The notes under the pieces are model-generated. The model did no database searches. It saw only the letters and a list, made by a program, of their open reading frames with translations, and was not told the origin of the DNA. This document shows, piece by piece, positions 24,952-33,152 of a stretch of DNA of 50,035 nt (positions are counted from its first letter, which is position 1; every line of letters starts with the position of its first letter). The DNA comes from an uncultured Lachnospiraceae bacterium (GTDB lineage Bacteria; Bacillota; Clostridia; Lachnospirales; Lachnospiraceae), in contig CAJUCN010000019.1 of the NCBI GenBank assembly GCA_910585005.1, positions 1-50,035 of the forward strand. Reading direction: 5' to 3'. The position numbers and the translations under genes were made by a program.

Positions 24952-25203
24952 AGCGTGTACCCTCCCTGTTTGTATGATTTATTATTATAAAGGGTTTTTC
25001 AGAAAAAATCCTCTCTTTCTTTGCACGAAATTGAGAGGCGCATGCAGGATCATTGCCCCGGTCTATGTCCGCAAGATATGGAATGGGGATGATAGAAGAG
25101 TAGAAATATGTGGATGTAAATTAGAAATAATGATATGATTAGATCATACACAAATTTCACAGGAAACGGATCTACCGTTCCATTAGGGAGGCAGAGAACT
25201 AAA

Positions 25204-26430
25204 ATGATTGTTAGAAAAATTAATCCACAGGAATTAAAAAGGACATCGGAATTGTTTGCGATTGCATTTGAATTTTCTAATGACTGTAATAAAAGCGCTG
25301 AAGAATATTTTGAGGAGGTCAGTAATAATCCGAAATCCCGGAATGATGTTTTTTGGAATGAGCGTTGGGGGGCATTTGACGATGACGGTCAAACCATGAT
25401 GAGTTATTTTGTTGCCCAGCCTTTTTTGGTACAGTTTGATGGAAAAGAATATAAGATGACTGGGATTGGCGGCGTGGCAAGTCTGCCACAGTACCGCAGA
25501 AGAGGCGGTATCCGGGGATGTTTTGAGGCGGCATTGCCGTCGATGTATCAGGAAGGCGTGGCCTTTTCCTATTTATATCCTTTTTCTACCGCTTATTACC
25601 GCAAGTTTGGGTATGAAATGGGCTGTGAAGAGATGCACTACCGTGTGCGGTTAAATTCCATGAGGCATTTTGCGGTCAGTGGAACAAGTGATTTGGTAGA
25701 GCCTGGGAAACTAATGCTTGAAGAGATCCGGCAGATTTACCGGGTCTGGCAGAATAGGTATAATATGATGATCATAAATGAAGATTATGAGTATGCATGG
25801 GTAGGTAAGTCAAATCCGGTAAAGGATCAGGAGTTTACCTATGTGTACAAAAGCGGCATGGGAATACCTATGGGATATATGACGGTAACGCCGGTAAAAG
25901 GACCGGAGGGAAGAAACATGAAGTGTACCCGGTTCTGCTTTACCTGCGTGGAAGGCTTAAAGGGATTGCTTAATGTGTTGATTGCATTAGGGAGCAGCCA
26001 TGATTATGTTACTTTGACTCTCCCTATGGATATTGACGTGTCCTTGATTTTTCCGGAGTGGGCGGATGACACGGTTATGGTCCAAAAGGTTTATGCGGGA
26101 ATGGTCCGTGTAGTCAATGTGGAAACTGTTTTGAAAGGGGCGCGTTATATAGGAGGCGGAAGAGTTTCCATTTCAATAACCGATGGACAAGTCAAAGAAA
26201 ACAATGGAGTTTTTGATATTGTGTTTGAGGATGGAAAGGCAACATCCGTGACAAGAACCAACGGAAATGCGGATGTGGATATGGGGATCAATGAGTTTTC
26301 CCATCTGATAATAGGAAACGGCGACACAAAGGCGTTGGAATTTATGGATCATGTTATGGTACACCAAAATACAGAAACGTTAGGACAGGTATTTTACAGG
26401 AAACCGAATAGGATCTTGGAGTATTTTTAA
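25204..26430 (+). CDS. GNAT family N-acetyltransferase, Eis-like
   Basis: This is a roughly 408-residue protein. The open frame begins at 25135, but the ATG at 25204 follows GGGAGG and matches the usual N-terminus (MIVRKINPQELKRTSELF). Residues of about 60-130 hold the acetyl-CoA site (GIGGVASLPQYRRRGGIRGC). A second GNAT-like region and a C-terminal SCP2-like domain (VFDIVFEDGKATSVTRTNGN) complete the three-part architecture of Eis proteins. Relatives acetylate aminoglycosides or protein lysines; the substrate here is unknown. A hairpin, AACGG-ATCTA-CCGTT, precedes the gene. Confidence 0.87.
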   Translation: MIVRKINPQELKRTSELFAIAFEFSNDCNKSAEEYFEEVSNNPKSRNDVFWNERWGAFDDDGQTMMSYFVAQPFLVQFDGKEYKMTGIGGVASLPQYRRRGGIRGCFEAALPSMYQEGVAFSYLYPFSTAYYRKFGYEMGCEEMHYRVRLNSMRHFAVSGTSDLVEPGKLMLEEIRQIYRVWQNRYNMMIINEDYEYAWVGKSNPVKDQEFTYVYKSGMGIPMGYMTVTPVKGPEGRNMKCTRFCFTCVEGLKGLLNVLIALGSSHDYVTLTLPMDIDVSLIFPEWADDTVMVQKVYAGMVRVVNVETVLKGARYIGGGRVSISITDGQVKENNGVFDIVFEDGKATSVTRTNGNADVDMGINEFSHLIIGNGDTKALEFMDHVMVHQNTETLGQVFYRKPNRILEYF

Positions 26431-26468
26431 TCGGAAAAACATAGTTTATGCTCGATAATAAATGATGG

Positions 26469-26510
26469 AAACAAGGGGACAGCGGAGGTTAGGGGGCTGT
26501 CCCCTTGTTT
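26469..26510. terminator. Perfect bidirectional terminator
   Basis: AAACAAGGGGACAGC (26469-26483) and GCTGTCCCCTTGTTT (26496-26510) form a perfect 15-bp stem with a 12-nt loop between the convergent acetyltransferase and DUF2461 genes. Confidence 0.85.
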
Positions 26511-26527
26511 AGAGAAGTTTCTGTTTG

Positions 26528-27211
26528 TTATCTTGCCGGCATCTGGAAGTTCACAAGCGCTTTGTTCAGATAATCGTTAAAGGGTTTCATAATTCGGAAA
26601 AGTTCCGCCGCTTTTGCCACAAAGGTTTCTCCATGGATGAATTCTTCGTCTTTTATCGGATATTCCAAATACCAACTCTTAAATTTTAGATATTCCGCTT
26701 GGGGATGTTCTTTGTCATATCCGGCAGGAACATTTTTTAACGCGGTTCCCTGTACAGTGAAATAGTTTTCAAACTCCGGTTCATGTATTACCTGTTCCCA
26801 TTGGTTTCCATTTTGGACGATGTAATCCCGTATCATCGTTGTTGCATTTTTAAACATATCTGCAAATAGCCCGCCCCCTAAAAAGGATTGACCGCCTGGC
26901 TTTATCATCAGATAATACCCAACAGGGACAGGCAGTTTGCCTTTGGAAGAAATGTGGGCGCGGAAGGCGGGGTTATAGGGCGATTTGTCATGGCTAAAGC
27001 GGGTATCTCTTACGATCTTAAAAGTAAGGTCTTTGGGATTGTTATGTAAGATACTACTGTCAAATTTCCCGATTTCCAGGATCAATGCCTGTAATAGTTT
27101 TTCAAATTCGGCATTTGCCTTTTGATAGTCCTGTTTATTTGCATGATACCATTCCCGGTTATTATTCATGCTAAGGGCTGATAAATATTGGATAATGAGC
27201 TGTGTATTCAT
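26528..27211 (-). CDS. DUF2461 family protein
   Basis: This 227-residue protein matches DUF2461 (TIGR02453) in length and motifs: NNREWYHANKQDY near the N-terminus, KIVRDTRFSHDKSPYNPAFR in the middle, and PGGQSFLGGGLF further on. The function of the family is not established. It lies 15 bp after the sigma-factor gene with ribosome site AAAGGAG, so it is cotranscribed with it. The pairing may make it a target or accessory of the sigma factor. Confidence 0.88.
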   Translation of the reverse strand: MNTQLIIQYLSALSMNNNREWYHANKQDYQKANAEFEKLLQALILEIGKFDSSILHNNPKDLTFKIVRDTRFSHDKSPYNPAFRAHISSKGKLPVPVGYYLMIKPGGQSFLGGGLFADMFKNATTMIRDYIVQNGNQWEQVIHEPEFENYFTVQGTALKNVPAGYDKEHPQAEYLKFKSWYLEYPIKDEEFIHGETFVAKAAELFRIMKPFNDYLNKALVNFQMPAR

Positions 27212-27226
27212 GATCTGTCCTCTCCT

Positions 27227-28078
27227 TTATGAGTTCTGTATAATGGAAAGCTGTGCGGAAGCTAAAAATTCCTGTATGAAATGTTTCGTGCGTTCGGGAG
27301 ACTGATAAGGTTTACAGAACGAAAAGTCCTGTGATAAATCGTCAATATCTTCCATGGCATTTTTCATATCCATCATGGTTTGAATGGGGATCTGTGGGGC
27401 TTTTGCATAATCTAGCTGCAAAGGGTTTATCCTATGGTTTTGGATGGCATAATTTATTCTGTCTGTACATTGACATTTGCCGCTGCCATATTCTCCACAA
27501 TACTGCCCAAGGAAATCCGCCATTTTTTTGCGTATCCGGGAAAGCCGTTGACGGTACGCTTCCGGGGTCATTTGTAAAAGATCCCCCGCAATACGGCTGT
27601 CTATTTTAAACATGGTACCCAGGATGAAAATACATCTGCTTTCCGTATCAAGGCATTGCAGCATCACATTGGTACAGGACATTTTAAGTTCTTCCGCTAA
27701 TAAGTCCTTTTCCACATTCTGTGTCAAATCAGGCACATCCTGTATGTTTCCGTTTTCGATGTCACTTGCATAATATTCAAAACTCGGAGCATAGCGGGCG
27801 AACATGTGCTTTTTATAATTTTTCAGATGATTGACAGCAATACGGAATACCCATGTTGTAAATAAACTTTCTCCTCTAAATGCGGACAAATGTGTGATCA
27901 TTTTTAATAAGATATCCTGGGTGGCATCTTCCGCATCCGCAAATGTTCCAAGCATCCGCAGGGATAAATTGAATACAAGATCCTGCACATCTGCAACAAG
28001 GGTTTCAAGGGCCTTTTTGTCTCCTGCTGTGGCTTGATCCACTAAAGCTTGCAATTCTTCATTTGTTTTTTTCTTCAT
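27227..28078 (-). CDS. RNA polymerase sigma-70 family factor (ECF-like) with C-terminal extension
   Basis: This 283-residue protein has sigma region 2 at about 25-95 (LVFNLSLRMLGTFADAEDAT, FRGESLFTTWVFRIAVNHLK) and region 4 at about 140-195 (SRIAGDLLQMTPEAYRQRLS). A C-terminal extension of about 85 residues follows, containing a Cys-rich CGEYGSGKCQC. Ordinary ECF factors are about 170-200 residues, so the tail is unusual and may regulate the factor in place of a separate anti-sigma protein, none of which is adjacent. The start follows TAGGAGG. A matching promoter lies upstream at 28176-28204. Confidence 0.85.
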   Translation of the reverse strand: MKKKTNEELQALVDQATAGDKKALETLVADVQDLVFNLSLRMLGTFADAEDATQDILLKMITHLSAFRGESLFTTWVFRIAVNHLKNYKKHMFARYAPSFEYYASDIENGNIQDVPDLTQNVEKDLLAEELKMSCTNVMLQCLDTESRCIFILGTMFKIDSRIAGDLLQMTPEAYRQRLSRIRKKMADFLGQYCGEYGSGKCQCTDRINYAIQNHRINPLQLDYAKAPQIPIQTMMDMKNAMEDIDDLSQDFSFCKPYQSPERTKHFIQEFLASAQLSIIQNS

Positions 28079-28175
28079 GATAGTTACCTCCTACTTAATT
28101 AGACAATGCGCCTTTGTTTGTGTGACAGAAAATAATTATTTTTTTGAAAAATGATAAAAAACTATTGTATGCTAT

Positions 28176-28204
28176 AGTATAGACGTTTGGATCCATTGAT
28201 TCAA
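28176..28204 (-). promoter_or_regulatory. Promoter of the sigma factor-DUF2461 operon
   Basis: On the minus strand TTGAAT (28204-28199), a 17-bp spacer and TATACT (28181-28176) make a good sigma-A promoter. The 28079-28298 interval is divergent; on the plus strand TTGAAA (28144-28149) with TATGCT 18 bp on is a weaker candidate for the two-component genes. Confidence 0.65.
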
Positions 28205-28298
28205 GATAGCCAATCTGTTTACATTTCGTTGCTTTTTTTTCTCTTTTCATATGGTAAAATAAGTTCAGTTTGTGCATACGAAAGCAGGGGGCATGAGA

Positions 28299-28970
28299 GT
28301 GAGGACAAAAATTTTAGTGATTGAGGACGATACGTCAATTTTGGAACTGATCTGTATGAATCTGGAGGCGGCGGGGTATGAGACCGTTGCGATCAGGGAT
28401 GGGCTGGAGGCGGCAGAATATTTGCAGGAATGCAGGGAGAACGTTGTGGCCCTGGCTCTTGTGGATGTGATGCTCCCGGGGAAAGACGGATTTGCCTTAA
28501 TGGAGGATTTCCAAAAAGCAAAAATACCGGTTATTTATCTTACGGCGAAGGATGACGTGATATCCAAGGTACACGGGCTAAAATCAGGTGCGGAGGATTA
28601 TATAGTCAAGCCCTTTGAAGTATTGGAGCTTTTGGTGAGGATTGAAAAGGTGCTAAAGAGAACCGGGCGGAGCAGACAAAAGATCCAGATCCGGGATGTA
28701 GTCATTAACTTAAAGGAGCATAGCGTTACTAAGGCAGGAAAAAAGGTGGCGTTAAAGCCGCTGGAGTATGAACTATTGGTGACCCTTGCCAGCAGCAAAA
28801 ATGTTGCTTTTTCCCGTGAAGAGCTTCTAAACCAGATCTGGGGATGCGAATATATGGGAGAGACCAGAACAGTGGATGTGCATATCGGGCAGCTTCGCAA
28901 AAAGCTGGAGTTCCATGATGTGATTCGGACGATTTCCAAGACCGGGTACCGGCTGGAGGATTCTTTATAA
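28299..28970 (+). CDS. Two-component response regulator, OmpR family
   Basis: This is a roughly 223-residue protein. An ATG at 28293 sits only one base after AGGGGG, while GTG at 28299 has seven, so 28299 is preferred; the difference is two residues. The receiver domain (about 1-115) shows VIEDD, the phosphoacceptor Asp in LVDVMLPGKDG and Lys in YLTAKDD. The C-terminal winged helix (about 130-223) has PLEYELLVTLASS and TRTVDVHIGQLRKKL. Its stop is adjacent to the kinase start. The TTTACA repeats upstream of the following lipoprotein gene are its best candidate target. Confidence 0.94.
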   Translation: MRTKILVIEDDTSILELICMNLEAAGYETVAIRDGLEAAEYLQECRENVVALALVDVMLPGKDGFALMEDFQKAKIPVIYLTAKDDVISKVHGLKSGAEDYIVKPFEVLELLVRIEKVLKRTGRSRQKIQIRDVVINLKEHSVTKAGKKVALKPLEYELLVTLASSKNVAFSREELLNQIWGCEYMGETRTVDVHIGQLRKKLEFHDVIRTISKTGYRLEDSL

Positions 28971-30353
28971 ATGAAGTTATGGAAAAAATTGTCACTGGTT
29001 GCAGTGCTTGTCATGCTTGGAGGAATGGCGGTATCCGGGCTTGCGGTTTTAAACCATGAAAAACAATACAATCAGGAAAAGACGCTGGAAAGTTACGGAC
29101 AGCAGTTGAAGTTTACAGCCTATTCGCTGGGAAAAGAATTAGAGAGCGGGCTGCGTGCGGGCTACAACCAGGTCACTATGAATTCCTATGTGGATTTTGT
29201 GATGAGACGGTTTGAAGGATATCAGTATATCCTGATTAAAGATGGCCAGGTGATTTCCAACCGGACGCCTTATGAGCTGGTAAAGCCGGAGGATGAAAGA
29301 TGGGGTGGGAAAGAGCCTTATAGTGTGATCTTCAAAAGGGATAACCAATATTTTTTGATTATGGGGCAGGGAATATCCGTTGGAGGCAGCAGTGAGTATA
29401 AGCTGGTTCTGATTCAGGATATTTCCCAGCTTTACGGGGATATAAGGCAGCAGGCTATTTATAGCCTGGTCATCTATCTGTGTGCGGCTGTGGTGTCTGT
29501 GGTATTGATCTTTTTGATTATCAGAAGGATCTTAACGCCCCTAAAGGAGCTGCAAAGCGCGTCTCTTGATATCAGCGGCGGTAATTTAAAGCGCCGGGCT
29601 ATCGTGCATACAAAGGATGAGATCGGGAGCGTGGCGACGGCTTTTAACGCTATGGCGGATCAGATCGAAAATCAAGTGACGGAGCTGGAGCAGGAGTCGG
29701 AGCGCCGCAGGCAGCTTTTAGGAAGCCTCACTCATGAAATGAAAACGCCTATGACTTCTATCATAGGATATTCAGATACTCTTTTGCATGTGAATCTAAA
29801 CGAGGAGCAGATGCAGCGTGCATTGTATCATATCAAAGAAGAATGCAGCAGGCTTGAGAGGCTGGGGAGTAAGTTGATGAGCCTGATGGGACTGTATGAC
29901 AATGACAGTATTTGCCTGGAGGAGGTTTCCATTCAGGAGATTTTTGAAAAAACGGCGCGCCTTGAGGCTCTTCCTTTATCCCAAAAGGGGATCCGGTTGG
30001 AATATCAGTGCACCATGGGGAAACGCAGGGTGGACAGGGATTTGTTTGAAAGCCTTTTGGTCAATCTGATCGACAATAGTGCAAGGGCAAGCAAAGAAGG
30101 GGATATCATCTATCTGGCCGGGGAGAAAAACCGGATCCTTGTCAAGGATCAAGGGTGTGGAATCCCGAAAGAGGAAATTGAGCGGGTGACGGAAGCATTT
30201 TATATGGTGGATAAGGCAAGAAGCAGGAAGGAAGGCGGATGTGGGCTGGGGCTTGCCCTTTGCGCCCGGATAGCCGCCCTCCATGGTGCACGGCTGATGA
30301 TTGAAAGTAAGCTGGGTGAAGGAACGCAGATTTCCGTGGTGTTTGAGGAGTAA
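28971..30353 (+). CDS. Sensor histidine kinase
   Basis: This 460-residue membrane kinase has helix 1 (about 7-27) and an extracellular sensor of about 130 residues. Helix 2 follows (about 164-188), then HAMP (about 190-240), HisKA with LGSLTHEMKTPMTSIIGY, and HATPase with N box LVNLIDNSA, VKDQGCGIP and GGCGLGLALC. It immediately follows its response regulator with no gap. The ectodomain has no recognised ligand motif. The lipoprotein gene downstream may be part of the same sensory unit. Confidence 0.94.
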   Translation: MKLWKKLSLVAVLVMLGGMAVSGLAVLNHEKQYNQEKTLESYGQQLKFTAYSLGKELESGLRAGYNQVTMNSYVDFVMRRFEGYQYILIKDGQVISNRTPYELVKPEDERWGGKEPYSVIFKRDNQYFLIMGQGISVGGSSEYKLVLIQDISQLYGDIRQQAIYSLVIYLCAAVVSVVLIFLIIRRILTPLKELQSASLDISGGNLKRRAIVHTKDEIGSVATAFNAMADQIENQVTELEQESERRRQLLGSLTHEMKTPMTSIIGYSDTLLHVNLNEEQMQRALYHIKEECSRLERLGSKLMSLMGLYDNDSICLEEVSIQEIFEKTARLEALPLSQKGIRLEYQCTMGKRRVDRDLFESLLVNLIDNSARASKEGDIIYLAGEKNRILVKDQGCGIPKEEIERVTEAFYMVDKARSRKEGGCGLGLALCARIAALHGARLMIESKLGEGTQISVVFEE

Positions 30354-30365
30354 ATTTGCAAAAAA

Positions 30366-30413
30366 TTTACAATTTGCGACATAGTTTTTACAATTTGCTG
30401 AATACCTTTTACA
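30366..30413 (+). promoter_or_regulatory. Three TTTACA direct repeats at exact 21-bp period
   Basis: TTTACAATTTGC occurs at 30366-30377 and again at 30387-30398, and TTTACA a third time at 30408-30413, each 21 bp from the last, two helical turns. Same-face direct repeats suit an OmpR-family response regulator; the hexamer resembles the TT(A/T)ACA units bound by Bacillus PhoP. The site lies between the kinase gene and the lipoprotein gene at 30509. Confidence 0.65.
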
Positions 30414-30508
30414 GCAAAAAGGAATATGCTTTCCACATAAGGAAACGGCATTTTCGTTAAGACTTTAAAAGGCACGAAAGTGTGCGGGAAAGCATGGAGG
30501 TATGTGGA

Positions 30509-32029
30509 ATGAAAGTAAAAAGATGTTTGGCTGTTTGTGTGGCGGCGGTGTTCATGGCGCTTGCGGTGGGATGCACTGGCAAGGAGGAGACAGAAGAGGA
30601 GATCATCACGATAAAGGAAGAAGAAAGTGATGACGGGGCAGACGGCCTGGCGGGAGACCATACACAGACATCCGGGGGCAGTGCGCTTGGGGGGATTGCC
30701 CAGCAGGTACAGGCGCCAGAACATTATACGGCGGATCTGTCGGCGGGGGATATCCATGTGAAGGTGGATGCTCAGGTGATAGTGCCGGAGGGGGAAGGGT
30801 TCAAAACCTATCGCGTGAAAGCCCGCCCTTTTGAACAGGCGGATTATGATACGGTCAGCCATACCATCCTAAAGGATCAAAAGTTATGGGACAGGGATAT
30901 GGAAACCATGGCGGGTTCTCACGGGCTTACGAAAGAGGAGATTGAGCAAAATGTAACTGCGCGGGAGGAGGAAATTGCCAAAGTCAAGGCAGCAGGGGAA
31001 GAAGCCGTGAGTATTTACGAGGCGAAAGTCGGGAAAGACTTAGAGGTAATCGAAGAGGAACTGGCCGGGTTGAAGGACTTGCTTCATGCCGCCCCGGAAG
31101 AACCTGCAATCATAGAAGTGCCTGCTCATGTTACCGTTAATACGGGGAATGGTGAGAAAGAAAACCATGATGGAAAAAAAGAAGCCGGGTGGCTGAATGG
31201 GTATGTTACGGTAGACGGAAAAGATTATGCGGTATCTTTGGATAACATGGTAACACAGGACTGGCGCTGGAATAACTTCGAGATCATAAAAAAGGAAGAA
31301 AAAGTCGGATATTTTGCAACATATTACAGTTTTTCCGGGCTGACGGACGCACAAAAGCAGGGCGCCGGATTTTCCACCGATGAAGTGAGGGCAAAAGCGG
31401 AAGAAGTGGTGGCAGCAATGGGATTTACGGATTTTTCCTTTGCAGGGGAAGAATATTATGCAATTTACGCAAATGAGGAAGAATATGATTCCATTCAGGA
31501 CGCAGTGAAGGATATTGCCTATGGGATTCATTTTACCAGGGTCTTTGACGGGGTGCCGGTAACTTATACCGGTGAAACGGGAACGACAATGGAAGATGGG
31601 GAGGATCATATCGTGTGGCCTTATGAAAACCTGACTTTGGTCTATAATAGGGAGGGGCTTGTGAATTTCATTTGGGGAAATCCCTATGAGGTGGAGAAAG
31701 TATCGGATGAGTATTTGTTCCTCTTGCCCTTTTCCGAGATACAAAATACCTTTGAAGAGATGATCTTCAAAAAGTATCAGGACTGGATAGACGGAACCCA
31801 GATGAAAATAGATTTCCAGATTAATGAGGTTCGGCTGGGCTATATGCGGGTGCGTGAAGATGGGAGTGCAGGGGAAGGAACCATGATTCCGGTTTGGGAT
31901 TTTATCGGGACCAGAGGTATCACATATGAAGGCGAGGAAGCGGCTTATGACGAAGCTTCCGCTTTCCATAGCTGGATCACGGTCAACGCATTGGACGGTA
32001 CCATTATCAGCAGGGAGTTAGGATACTAA
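30509..32029 (+). CDS. Lipoprotein of unknown function (DUF6034-like)
   Basis: This is a roughly 506-residue protein. The frame opens at GTG 30482, but the ATG at 30509 follows GGAGG at eight bases and begins a lipoprotein signal ending in A-V-G-C. An acidic linker follows, then a charged helical stretch at about 120-180 (EEIEQNVTAREEEIAKVKAA). A beta-rich region ends in ASAFHSWITVNALDGTIISR. From memory it resembles clostridial lipoproteins grouped as DUF6034; unverified. It lies 155 bp after a histidine kinase behind 21-bp-period repeats, so it is a likely target, and perhaps a partner, of that two-component system. Confidence 0.75.
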   Translation: MKVKRCLAVCVAAVFMALAVGCTGKEETEEEIITIKEEESDDGADGLAGDHTQTSGGSALGGIAQQVQAPEHYTADLSAGDIHVKVDAQVIVPEGEGFKTYRVKARPFEQADYDTVSHTILKDQKLWDRDMETMAGSHGLTKEEIEQNVTAREEEIAKVKAAGEEAVSIYEAKVGKDLEVIEEELAGLKDLLHAAPEEPAIIEVPAHVTVNTGNGEKENHDGKKEAGWLNGYVTVDGKDYAVSLDNMVTQDWRWNNFEIIKKEEKVGYFATYYSFSGLTDAQKQGAGFSTDEVRAKAEEVVAAMGFTDFSFAGEEYYAIYANEEEYDSIQDAVKDIAYGIHFTRVFDGVPVTYTGETGTTMEDGEDHIVWPYENLTLVYNREGLVNFIWGNPYEVEKVSDEYLFLLPFSEIQNTFEEMIFKKYQDWIDGTQMKIDFQINEVRLGYMRVREDGSAGEGTMIPVWDFIGTRGITYEGEEAAYDEASAFHSWITVNALDGTIISRELGY

Positions 32030-32081
32030 AAATCAGGCAGCATGAAAGACAGAAGAAAAAGCAGGAAGGCAGGATGGAATC

Positions 32082-32753
32082 ATGCAAATTAAAGGGAAAA
32101 AAGCAGTATGTATATCAGCGTCAAATGTGATGGGAAGCAGGAAGCAAAGCACTTCTTACCGGATCTGTGAACTGATAAAGAAGATCCTGGAAAAAGACCA
32201 GGTGGATTGTACGATTTTGGATCTCCGGGAGTATGAGCTAAACCCATGTATTGGATGTGGACAGTGTTATGAAAGTGGCGTGTGCGGCAGGGATCTGGAA
32301 TTTAACAATGTTTATGACATACTGGCTAAGGCAGATTGGTGCTTTTTCGTTTCCCCTCATTATGCTCCGGTTCCTGCAAAGCTTTGTATGCTCCTTGAGA
32401 AGATGGAGCAGATTACCTTCCTGCATTGGTGGAAGGATGAGTCCTACCATTCAAAAATGCATGGCAAACTGGCTGGGATTGTCTCTCATGGCGGAGGGGA
32501 AAAATGGGCGGCGGATAGTTATAAAGGGATGGTCAATGATACCATAGCCAATGCACTGGACACCATACAGATGAAGGTAGTGCCGTTCAATTCCAAATGG
32601 GATACCGGGATAGCGCTTTGTGTAAAAGGCGTTAGGAAAGAGGAGGGAATCTTCCCGATACAGGAATATGACTGGGAACTGATTGAGGAAAGCCTTTATA
32701 ATTATGTGGAAGTGGTGGTACAGACTGCCCGTTCCCTATATGCCCTGAAATGA
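32082..32753 (+). CDS. Flavodoxin-fold NAD(P)H-dependent oxidoreductase / iron-sulfur flavoprotein-like
   Basis: This 223-residue protein has an N-terminal flavodoxin-like fold: phosphate-binding ISASNVMGSRKQST, then LNPCIGCGQCYESGVCGRDL, a cysteine motif as in iron-sulfur flavoproteins and FMN reductases. FVSPHYAPVPAKLCMLLEKM follows, the usual flavin-binding segment. The CxxCxxxxxC spacing could hold a [4Fe-4S] cluster, as in Isf, but a CxxCxxC triplet is not complete. A role in FMN-dependent electron transfer is likely. It lies 52 bp after the lipoprotein gene. Confidence 0.82.
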   Translation: MQIKGKKAVCISASNVMGSRKQSTSYRICELIKKILEKDQVDCTILDLREYELNPCIGCGQCYESGVCGRDLEFNNVYDILAKADWCFFVSPHYAPVPAKLCMLLEKMEQITFLHWWKDESYHSKMHGKLAGIVSHGGGEKWAADSYKGMVNDTIANALDTIQMKVVPFNSKWDTGIALCVKGVRKEEGIFPIQEYDWELIEESLYNYVEVVVQTARSLYALK

Positions 32754-32798
32754 GGAAAAAGTTGTGGATAATTTTATGGAAAAAACCGGAATTGGAAA

Positions 32799-32827
32799 TT
32801 GACAAAATGGATAATCTACATTATGAT
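32799..32827 (+). promoter_or_regulatory. Promoter of the aspS leader
   Basis: A consensus -35 TTGACA (32799-32804), a 17-bp spacer and -10 TATGAT (32822-32827) place the transcript start near 32834, at the head of the T-box leader. Confidence 0.85.
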
Positions 32828-32834
32828 AAAGAAA

Positions 32835-33118
32835 GTTTCCAGTATGATTGTTATTGGCGAAGACGGAGTACAGTAGTGTAGATTATCGCTTACAGAGAGC
32901 CGGGATGGTGGAAAGCCGGCAGAATGAATCTATATGAATAACAGCTTTATCAGCCTTAATTAAATATGGTGAGTGACTGCAAGGCGGCACGGTTACAGGT
33001 GCATGCGGCATGGCAGTAAGTCAGGTGGCACCGCGGATTTTCCAAGCCGGCGGCCCTATGGGGAGCAATTGGTATATTCGTCCTGAATTGATGATCAATC
33101 AATTCAGGACTTTTTTGA
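32835..33118 (+). ncRNA. T-box leader controlling aspS, specifier most consistent with Asn (AAC)
   Basis: The 399-bp gap between genes holds a complete T-box. Stem I has AGTA (32872-32875), AGAGAG (32894-32899) and an 8-bp helix TGTAGATT/AATCTATA (32877-32884 with 32927-32934), which sets the specifier loop TGAA-T-AAC (32935-32942). Read in the usual register the codon is AAC (32940-32942). The T-box core AGGTGGCACCGCGG is at 33023-33036; its TGGC bulge fits a GCCA acceptor end (discriminator G, as in tRNA-Asn and tRNA-Asp). The terminator is GTCCTGAATTGAT/ATCAATTCAGGAC (33080-33110) plus TTTTTT. Uncharged tRNA would open transcription of aspS. Confidence 0.9.
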
Positions 33119-33152
33119 CACTAAAAACGAAGTAAAAGAAAGTGAGGTAAAC

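Noticed and set aside
24952..25203. A 72-codon frame at 24920-25138 as a small gene
   Set aside because: It begins inside the AraC gene in antisense, lacks a ribosome site and shows no family resemblance; the interval is better read as divergent promoter space.
30200..30862. 220-codon minus-strand frame
   Set aside because: Overlaps the kinase end and lipoprotein start in antisense; no start signal or family resemblance.
31040..31969. 309-codon open frame on the minus strand
   Set aside because: Antisense to the lipoprotein at 30509-32029, which has a clear signal peptide and ribosome site; the reverse frame has no recognisable domain.
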